Below, piece by piece: positions 55,415 to 64,000 of a DNA stretch of 64,000 nt. The stretch lies in NCBI GenBank assembly GCA_022836915.1, contig CP094668.1, positions 3,596,001 to 3,660,000 on the forward strand, written 5' to 3'. The stretch comes from Paenibacillus sp. OVF10 (GTDB lineage: Bacteria; Bacillota; Bacilli; Paenibacillales; Paenibacillaceae). A model generated the notes under the pieces. The model was given only the letters and a program-made list of their open reading frames with translations, was not told where the DNA came from and made no database searches. Position 1 is the first letter of the stretch. Each line of letters begins with the position of its first letter. Position numbers and translations under genes: made by a program.

Positions 55415-58400
55415 TTGAAGAAATCAGGAAAACGTGTGAAGAAACAAGCGGAACAGTTAACCAAAGTGGTACTGGCATTTGCGTTATTATCACCTCAAGC
55501 CCTGTTGCTTGAATGGGGTGCAGCCACGGTAATGGCTGAAACGGTTGAAACAATCGGGATTGTATCCGACACGTCCAGCATGAAGGCTGTACAGTCATCC
55601 AAGGTGAAAGTAGAGATGAACAGTGATGGCAAATACAGAATTGTATTACTACCAAACACAAATGTATTTTACGGTGGCGATACAGGGAATGTATCTACGA
55701 TTATCGACCATAATGGATCACCCGTGAACTTCAAAACGTTGCCATTGAATTATTACCGAATTAACAATAATGTGATTGAAATGTCCCGGCAAAAGGACAA
55801 TGTGGAATATATTTTGCGTGTATCTATCGTTAATGCTACCTCACAAGGTGGGTACATGAAGGTTGAACTGGAAGCTATCAATCGTAGTGGAACGGCACTG
55901 AATTTGGGTGGAACATTTTATTGGGATACGATGGTGAATGGCAATGATGCATCTCCGTTTGAAGTCATCGAGAATGGATGGCGCAATTACAGCGGCGGTG
56001 TTCAGGTCACGGCTTTTTATGCCAATACGTACAATGTTGTGAATGCAGATCGTATATATATGGGCCAGTACAGCAGTCCAGACAGCGCCCAGCTCACGGG
56101 AGGGTCTTCACCTTCAGCGTTCACTCCAGGCCAGACCGTTACGGCGAGTGATACAGCTGCACAATTTTGGTGGGACGCCAAGTCAACAGCAAATCAGGCT
56201 TCACGCAAATTTTCAACCATTGTGGGGATTGGCCCCAAAAATGCTCCACCTTCATTTACCTTAACAGCACCCTCTTCGGGTCAAACCTATTACAAAGGCG
56301 AGCAACTTCAGATCTCTGGTACAACGCGAGATACGGATGTAGGCGACCAGTTGACCGTGAAATGGTCCATAGATGGTGGGTCCGAGAACATTCTGACCCA
56401 GATGACCGCAACGGGTTCTAATCAGTCTTTCAACACCAATTACACTTTGCCTGACACCCTGCCAGATGGCACACACACATTACAAGTATGGGTCATGGAT
56501 GACAAAGGTGGGGTGTCCTCAGCAGGCACCGTTAACTTTACGGTAAGAAGTTTTGTTGTGCCCGGAACGCCGACATATACATTGGTTAACCCTAATAGCT
56601 TGACGGTGAATTGGGATAAGAAGGCGAATGATGCATCCGTTACGTATGAACTGAAGAATATGACGACAAATCAGATCGTGGACACAGGTACATCAAACAG
56701 TCGGCAGGTGATTGGGCTTACTCCGAATACCAGTTATTCTTTTGCCGTACGGGCCAAAAATTCAAGTGGTTCCTATACGGGTTACTCCAGTCCAGCTTCC
56801 AAGTATACACTGGCCAATCCACCCGCTGCTGCGGCTGTAACACAATCAGGCAACTCCGTTACAGCGAGTTGGAGTAATAATGGAAATCCTGCAGGTACGC
56901 ATTATAAAACGGAAATACGCAGTCCAGGCGGGCAAGTCCTTGCAACGGGAACAACAACTTCCACACGTACAGCGTTTGCCCTGACCGGACTCGCGGACGG
57001 AAAATATGAAGTTTTTGTGGCGGCACTGAATGGTGAAGGGATACAGACCCCGTTTATATCCGCTGGAGAGATGATTAAAGATACGACGGGTCCAACTGCT
57101 CCGTCTGTTACAGTCACTCCATCCTCATGGACCAAGGAAGATGTTCTCGTTACGGTTGAAGAGGGAAAGATGCCTTGAGCGGAACTCAAAAGACTGAAGT
57201 TAAAGTCGGTCCGACAGGAGAATGGCGTGAATACAGTACTCCGTTTACCGTAAGCAGTGAAGGCAACACAACTGTTATGGCACGCAGTATTGATGCGTTT
57301 GGTAATACAGGACAGGAAACGGCTGTGACAGCCAGGGTAGATCGGACGGCACCAACGCCACCTGTTATCTCGTTGAATCCGCCCGAATGGACAAAAGCGG
57401 CGGTAATCGTGACATTAACGGAAGGTACGGACGAAGCAAGTGGCATTGGTCTGACACAGTATAAGCTGGGAAGCGAGGGAGAATGGATAGACTACAAGAC
57501 CCCTCTTACACTCAGTGAAGAAGGGATAACCGAGATTTACGCACAAAGTGTTGATCGGGCCGCCAATGTCAGTGCTTCCACTTCGGCAACAGCCAGAATC
57601 GACAAGACTGGGCCTGAGCAACCAACGATTACGTTAAGTGAAGAGGATTGGACGAATCAGGATGTAACTTTTGCGATAAACAGTGGTGAAGATGCGGGCA
57701 GTGGGCTTGCCAAGAGTCAATATCGACTTAACAAAGAAGGTCCTTGGATCGATTATACGGGTGAAGTGACGGTTACCGATGAGGGAGAAACGATCGTATA
57801 TGCACGCTCAATTGACCGTGTAGGCAATATAAGCACATCCGCTCAGGCTACAGTTCGAATTGACAAGACAGCTCCAACCGAGCCGGTGATTAGTTTAAGT
57901 CCTTCTGGATGGAGTAAAGAACATGTGCAATTCACTATCGCTGGAAGTGTGGATGAACAAGCGATATCCTATGAATACAGCATGAATGATGCCCCGTATA
58001 TGACAGGAAGTAGCGGTACAGTTAGTACAAACGGCGCTACCACCATTCGGGCCCGAGCAAGAGATACCGTTGGTAATGTGAGCAAGGAAGTGAGTCGAAT
58101 CGCCTATGTGGATCAGATGGCTCCAACGATAACATTTGCTCCGAACGGACATGGCTGGACGGACATGGATATATCCACTACCATTCAGTATGCCGACGCC
58201 CACTCAGGCATTCAGGAACTGGAACGATTCTATCAAGTTACGAACAGTGCAGAATCACCGGAGCATTGGCTTGAAGCCCGCTCTGACCAGCATAAAATAT
58301 CCATCGAATCGGAAGGTATATGGTACATCCATGCGAAAACCATGGACAGAGCAGGGAATACATATGAGACAACATCATCACCTTACCATATTCAACGCAA

Positions 58401-61400
58401 GCCCCAGCAACCGACTCATGTGAAAACGACACAGATCGCTGAGACTTCAGCTGAACTTACAGTGGATTTGCCAACTGGGGAAAGGTATACCGATGGATAT
58501 CAGTATGAGATAACGAATAAAACAACAGGACAGTCATGGACACTGGATTATCCTAACCACAGTATAATCGATCACTCTCTAAGTGGTGGTCAGGTCTATG
58601 AATATGAAGTTAGAGTGAGAAACCATACCGGAGTAAGTGATGCAGTAATCGCTCAAGTATTAACTATCCCGGCAGCTCCCGGAACGTTGCGCGTTCGAAA
58701 AGTAGATTCGCAACCCAATTTGGCCGAAATTCAATTTGATTCAGTACGAGGAGCAGATGCTTACCGCATCATCGCAACTACTTCGGACGGTGCCACCGTA
58801 TTTGATCAGACGGTATCTGATCCGGGTAGCCTTCCCTACGTCAGCAACCTCGTTCCAGGAACCATTCATAACATTTCGGTAACGGCAATGAATGAAAGTG
58901 GCGCAGGTGGTAGCAGTAGGACCGGATTTCTCACACTGCCGGCAATGCCCGGTGAGTTTATGGCCGTTCAGATTCGGGAGCATGATATTTCATTAACGTG
59001 GGATACGGTGACTTCTGCAACATATTATGGTCTTTCTCGTGATGGAACAGCTATATATGAAGGAGAGCAGACGGAGTATCTGGATTCAGGTCTGGATAGT
59101 GGCACGGAGTACAGCTATGCGTTAATTGCCGGAAACGAGACAGGACCAGGGCCCTTGGCAGGATTACCTTTGTTCAAGACGTTACCTGGGCAGGTGACCA
59201 GCTTACACGTATCGGATGCTTCCACAACGAGCCTTCGTCTGAATTGGGATGCAGTACGAGGAGCCGATCGTTATGAGTTATGGTTGAATGGAGAGAAGTC
59301 CGGAACGGTTCCTGTCGGAACCCAAGAATGGGTCTTTGCGAGCCTGGATTCGGGAACATCATATCAACTGGCTGTTCAAGCGGTGAACGGAAGTGGACAA
59401 GGGATGCGCAGTTCGGTATCAGGAACAACGCTACCGGAGAGCCCATCGGGACTTCACGTTGTTCAAGTAACTGAACAGGGAGCAATCTTGAGCTGGGAGC
59501 CTGTCGTTGGGGCAACGAAATATCGGGTGGTCATCGATGGACAGAGCCATGAGATATCAGATACACAACTCGCAGTTCACCACCTGCCAAGCAGTCGTGA
59601 GTATACCTATGAAGTACAGGCGGGCAATGCTGCTGGGTACGGTGCATCCACCAGTAGTACAATTCTTACGCTACCTAGCAGGCCGGAAGGACTAAATGTC
59701 ACATCGACTGATGAGACAAGTATGGGACTTGCATGGCAAGCTGTAGATACGGCGAATCTCTATATTGTGAAAATCAATGGAACAGAAGTGGGCAGAACAT
59801 CAGAACTGGCCTACACGGCTGAGGAATTGTTGCCAGGTACAGAGTACGCTTTGGAAGTTCAGGCTGTGAATGCTTCTGGATCAGGTGAAACAGCTCAGCT
59901 CATTCAATTGTCCAAACCTGCGCCGCCTGCCGAAGTACTTGTTGATCCAGGAGTTCATCGTGCAAAAGTTTCTTGGTCTGTCGTGGAAGGTGCCGCTGAA
60001 TACGTGATTGAGCAGAATGGCAAGGAGATTTATAGGGGAATGGAGAATGAAGCAACGATTACAGGACTCCAGGATGGAACGTGGCATCGCTATCAACTAT
60101 GGGCGACAAACAGACAGGGGACTCGTTCTGAAGCGACGGATGTATCTCTACTGACTTTGCCTGAGAAACCCGCTAAGGTTGCAGTATATGATGTGGCAAA
60201 AAACAGCCTAGGTCTGGATTTCAGTAACACTGGTGTCCAAGGGGCAGATCATTATGTCATTGAACGGGATGGAAGAGAGATCGCTCAGATGGATTCTAGT
60301 GAAACCCAATTTGTAGACAAGGATCTGTCGCCAGGAACGAAATACACTTATGTAATTCGGGCAGTCAATGCGAGTGGAACGAGTGGGCCGCTTACTTTCA
60401 GTGTAATGACTCAAACGTTGCCATTGGTTGCAGAAAGTATAACAGTGAAAGCCGGAACACATGCGGTGGATCTGGCTTGGGATGTTGTTAAGGGAGCGGC
60501 TGCATATGAGATTCGTAATCGGATAACGGGAGATGTACAGAGCGTGTCTGAACCGTCTGTACATCTCAATAGCATGCTGGATGGCACAGTGTATGAATTC
60601 GAACTTGTTGCGATTAATGAAGATGGTCATCGGTCTGAACCTATTCAGATTCAGGTTTTAACGAAGCCCATCTCACCTCAGACGGCAGGCATAACACACA
60701 TCACAGATCAGACTGCGGTACTGGACCTGACTGGAAGCTCCACACGGGGAGCAGAGCAATTCGTCATTATGCGGGATGGTGTTGAAGTCGCTAAGGTTCC
60801 AGCAGATCAAGCTTCATTTGAAGATAATGGACTGACACCAGGCGAGCATTACACGTATACCATCAAAACATCAAATGCAACGGGGAGAGTGATTCCGGTT
60901 TCGAAGTTCACTTGCGCACGTTGCCCGCGACCATTAATGAACCTTTACATGCAAGCATGATTGGGGAAAAGGAGGGATTGATCTCTTGGCCTAAGGTACA
61001 AGGGGCGGAGGGATATACCATACGTATCGGAGATCAGATGTTCACCACTATAGAAGAAGGGGATATCACAGAGGTGAAATTAACTCATTTGGAGAGTGCA
61101 ACCCGATATGATCAGGTACAGATTATTCCTTATAATACGGCTGGTTCAGGAAGCCCAATGACCGTGACTCCTTTTACACCGTGCCTCATGTGGATTCACT
61201 GGAAATGAAGATATACCCCGAGACAGATCACGCCAAACTGGAATGGGACTTCCCATTTGGGAACGAAACATTTGTTGTATTGCTGGATGGTACAGAAGTA
61301 TACCGAGGCAAACAAAAAGAGTTTATTATTGATCAACTGGATGCAGGTAAGCAGTACCCGATTCAAATCTACACAGAGAATGATCAGGGAGATACATCGG

Positions 61401-62916
61401 AGAAGCTCATGTATTCTGTCCTGACCAAGCCAGCAGCTCCGGTCAAAGTGGAGTATCATTCGGCGAAGGACCACATTCGTCTTATATTGGAACAGAGCCG
61501 GGTCGAAGGTGCCGAGCAGTTCATCATTGAGCGTGACGGTGTGGAGGTTGCTCGTGTTCCTGCAGATGAACTGTTCTATGACGACAAGGGACTTGAACCG
61601 GGCGTGAACTATACCTATACAGTGAAGACCATGAATGCGTCGGGCAGTAGTGATGGTGGTTATTACCTTCATGCAATGACTTTGCCCGGTAGTGCTGCTT
61701 CACCTCCTGTAGTAGAGGGACGTTCCATGTATGGTGCAGACATCGTATGGGAACTGATTCCCGGTGCTGCGGGTTATCGAATCTATCGAAATGAAGAGCT
61801 TGTGGGAACAACAACGGAGACATCAATACATGTGTCTGAATTAATCAGTGCAGAGCGTTATACTGACTTTGCAATCATTCCATTTAATGAGGCAGGGGAG
61901 GGTGAGGCACTCCAGGTTCCGGAATTCGAGACGTTGCCTTCCGAGGAACTGACAGTAGCAGCCATAGCGCAAGGTACTAATACGATTAAGCTAACTTGGG
62001 AACTGGATTCCATGAATGAGGTGATTGTGATCACCCATAAAGATCGTGAGATCTACCGTGGCACCGAGCGTAGTCATGTATGGTCAGGGCTGAATGCCGA
62101 GCAGCATTATGAGGTGGAAGTATGGACGGAGAATTCAGCAGGTGAGAAAAGTGAAAGCAAACGGGCCGCAGCCATGACTTTTCCGTATCCACCATCCGCT
62201 TGGAGCGGTAGTGGTACAGCTTCAAATCCAGCAGGTACTTCGGTAAAAGCCGATGAGGTGAGTTCACAACCTGAACCTTCTGATGAGCAACCTGAGTTAC
62301 CTGCGAAAAAAATATCAAATTTATTGATATCAGCCAAACATTCAATAAAGACCAGATCACCTGGCTGGCGGAACAAAATATCATTCAAGGTGTAAGTGAA
62401 ACTCGCTTCGAACCACGCCGTCCGATCACGCGTGCAGAGTTCACCGCATTGATCGTGCGTTTGATGGGGGTGGACACAATGGTTAATGAACACCATGGAT
62501 TTCAGGATGTAAACGATGATGATTGGTTCGCTCCTGAGATTAAGGCAGCCGTTCATCATGAGATGGTTCAAGGGATGGGGAACGGCAAATTCGCTCCGTA
62601 TGCACTGGTAACACGTGAACAGGCATCTAAGATTATAGCAAATGTTGTTCGTAAAATCAGACCGGAACCGCTTACTTCCCCAAGAGCGTTTACCGACCAG
62701 ACTGATGTATCATATTGGGCCCAAGAAGAAGTGCAGGAACTTGCGGGTTTGTACATGATTACCGGATATGAAGATGGCAGCTTCCGTCCCATGCAGCATT
62801 TGAGCAGATCCGAAGCTGCAGCGCTGATCTTCCGCTTAAATAAGCTGATTCAAGTCATGGATGAGAACCGTACAGATCAAGTGAAGAAAGCGTCAGCGTT
62901 TGATCGTCATATCTAA
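55415..62916 (+). CDS. Giant SLH-anchored surface protein with Ig-like and fibronectin type III repeats (four frameshifts)
   Basis: Reconstructed length 2501 residues. Order: signal peptide (LTKVVLAFALLSPQALLLEWG region), an N-terminal beta-rich domain (about 50-270) I do not recognise, an Ig-like domain (about 275-380, SSGQTYYKGEQLQISGTTRD), two FN3 domains, four or more Ig-like repeats of about 90 residues with the refrain (V/I)DKT(A/G)P..P.(V/I).(L/V)(S/T)P..W(T/S), then about fifteen FN3 repeats of 85-95 residues, a Ser/Glu/Pro linker and SLH domains (FIDISQTFNKDQITWLAEQNII, FQDVNDDDWFAPEI, FTDQTDVSYWAQEEV). Breaks, each one base lost: A-run 57166-57168, TT 60912-60913, CC 61179-61180, A-run 62306-62312. 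Start TTG 55415 after AAAGGAGAG. Likely an adhesin or scaffold at the S-layer; no catalytic domain seen. Confidence 0.85.
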
Positions 62917-63043
62917 ATTGAATTGATTCTTACATGTGATACTGCAAGCATCGCTAGTAACGACATTACCGCTTGATTGGTTTTTAATGCTATAATGGTT
63001 GCCAATATGATAAAAAAAGGGTAATGAACAATGGTGATGAATA

Positions 63044-63753
63044 ATGAATAATAAATTTATCCGGATATATGAAGATATTGCAGATCGTATTCGGACCGGA
63101 GAGATTGAGGCAGGGACGCTGCTTCAATCGGAACTGGATCTATCGGAAAGTTATCAAACGTCTCGAGAGACTATTCGCAAAGCATTGAAAATGTTGTACG
63201 AAGAAGGTTACATTCAGAAGATCCAAGGCAAGGGCTCGATTGTACTGGACATACGCAAGATCGATTTTCCCATCTCAGGTCTAGTTAGCTTCAAGGAATT
63301 AGCCAAAAAATGGGACATCGCGCTCAAACGTATGTGAAGGTTTTCGAGGAGCAACAAGTGGATCAGGCGTTGCATAAGAATATTAACTTTGGTCTGAATG
63401 AACAGGTCTGGGCGATCAGACGTGTGCGCAAAGTGGATGGAGAGCATGTCATACTGGACAAAGATTACATTAGCCAGCGGCTTGTTCCTGGGCTCAGTAA
63501 AGAGATCTGTAATGATTCCATCTATGAGTACATTGAGCAAGAGCTGGGGCTTTCCATTTCGTTTGCCAAAAAAGAGATTTTGGTGGAAGAACCCACCGCT
63601 GAGGACAGGGAACTGCTTGACCTTGAAGGGTTCCATAATGTGGTTGTGGTGAGGAGCCAAGTGTACCTGGAGGATGCCAGTCAATTTCAGTATACGGAAT
63701 CGAGGCATCGACCGGACAAGTTCAGATTTGTGGATTTTGCGCGTCGCAGATAA
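63044..63753 (+). CDS. treR: GntR-family repressor, TreR-like (one frameshift)
   Basis: Reconstructed length 236 residues, as in Bacillus subtilis TreR (238). N-terminal winged helix (KFIRIYEDIADRIRTGEIEAGTLLQSELDL then TSRETIRKALKMLYEEGYIQKIQGKGSIVL) and a UTRA effector domain (about 75-236; KVDGEHVILDKDYISQRLVPGL, ESRHRPDKFRFVDFARRR). The frame breaks in the A-run 63305-63310; one A more gives ELAKKMGHRAQTYV. TreR responds to trehalose-6-phosphate and represses trehalose uptake and cleavage genes; none is in the window, though they may lie beyond its end. TreR is my best match; another UTRA-type sugar repressor is possible. Confidence 0.85.
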
Positions 63754-63770
63754 GTTAATCAAGAACGATC

Positions 63771-63817
63771 AGAGAGTACCTTTCACTGCATTATTCAGTG
63801 GATAGGTACTCTCTTTG
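63771..63817 (+). terminator. Intrinsic terminator after treR-like gene
   Basis: AGAGAGTACCT pairs with AGGTACTCTCT, with an inner CACTG/CAGTG helix, then a T-rich tail. Confidence 0.85.
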
Positions 63818-63926
63818 GTTATATGGGAATCCGAAGATCGTCCATCAAGAACCGCTTAATGTCAATGTTCTTCCTGCATGTCGGAGCGTATGATCACAAT
63901 ATATACGAGGCCGAGGAGTGAGCGAA

Positions 63927-64000
63927 TTGAATCACGTGACAGCGACATCAAATGTTCGCATATGGGAAGAAACCAGAGATATTCCAACCTATGGTACAGG
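63927..64000 (+). CDS. DUF5107 domain protein, N-terminal fragment (partial)
   Basis: The frame from TTG 63927 runs off the window after 24 codons. GAGGAGTG lies seven bases upstream. The visible sequence NVRIWEETRDIPTYGTG is the start typical of DUF5107 tetratricopeptide-associated proteins, found near sugar-utilisation genes. Too short to say more. Confidence 0.55.
   Translation, partial: MNHVTATSNVRIWEETRDIPTYGT

Noticed and set aside
55415..62916. Polyketide or toxin-type repeat protein
   Set aside because: Repeats are FN3 and Ig-like with SLH end; no carrier, catalytic or toxin domain is visible.
1..64000. CRISPR array, tRNA, rRNA, prophage or transposase
   Set aside because: Scanned for regularly spaced direct repeats, tRNA-like clover-leaf arms and transposase motifs; none found.

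Overview
The window reads as chromosomal DNA from a Gram-positive, low-to-moderate GC member of the Bacillota, most likely Paenibacillus. This rests on strong AGGAGG-type ribosome sites with many TTG/GTG starts, large S-layer-homology (SLH) surface proteins built from fibronectin type III repeats, a BceAB-type transporter next to its sensor kinase, CcpA-type cre boxes, a Gls24/Asp23 protein, TreR and HxlR regulators, and sigma-A promoters with U-rich intrinsic terminators. No rRNA, tRNA, CRISPR array, transposase or prophage gene was seen. The assignment is by gene character, not by database comparison.

Layout. 1-3.1 kb: end of a BceS-like kinase, then a BceAB-like peptide-antibiotic transporter with a BceR-type operator. 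3.3-8.7 kb: an orphan HpaB-type flavin monooxygenase, an OmpR/VanR-type two-component system, an AI-2E family membrane protein and an Asp23 protein. 8.7-14.1 kb: AraC regulator, aldo/keto reductase, acyl-CoA synthetase, M29 aminopeptidase. 14.1-18.6 kb: GyrI-like protein, leucine-rich-repeat protein, nitroreductase and VanY-like carboxypeptidase, flanked by two copies of an undescribed-looking intergenic element of about 0.2 kb. 18.6-26 kb: HesB-like protein, a TetR regulator with its divergent-free downstream operon and two matching operators, an OpuB/OpuC-type osmoprotectant transporter, a disulfide oxidoreductase, a DUF1349 protein. 26-34 kb: SET-domain protein, ABC-F ATPase, and a giant SLH-anchored GH43-like glycosidase behind two cre boxes. 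34-42 kb: flavodoxin-fold quinone reductase with divergent HxlR regulator, cysJI sulfite reductase, a YebC-family protein, a YdcZ-Crp-YdcZ cluster. 42-47 kb: a NIF3 protein, then heme oxygenase plus bacteriophytochrome.

47.0-52.2 kb holds a compact three-gene operon, TerB-domain protein + BrxD-like ATPase + DEAD/DEAH helicase, matching the recently named Shango anti-phage system. Directly after it, 52.29-52.48 kb carries a full regulatory unit: a consensus promoter, a variant purine-class riboswitch aptamer whose 3' half is also the 5' arm of a long intrinsic terminator, and then an EamA-family exporter gene. The logic is that of a ligand-ON switch. 53.7-63 kb: membrane cupredoxin, NAD-dependent epimerase, and a 2.5-kb-residue SLH/FN3 surface protein preceded by a consensus promoter and a leader terminator. 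63-64 kb: TreR and the start of a DUF5107 protein.

A striking property of the window is that 15 otherwise normal genes are interrupted by about 26 frameshifts, 23 of them apparent single-base losses, nearly all in homopolymer runs. Reconstructed reading frames give family-typical lengths throughout. The simplest reading is uncorrected sequencing error, so these genes are annotated at their full reconstructed span, with the break points noted.
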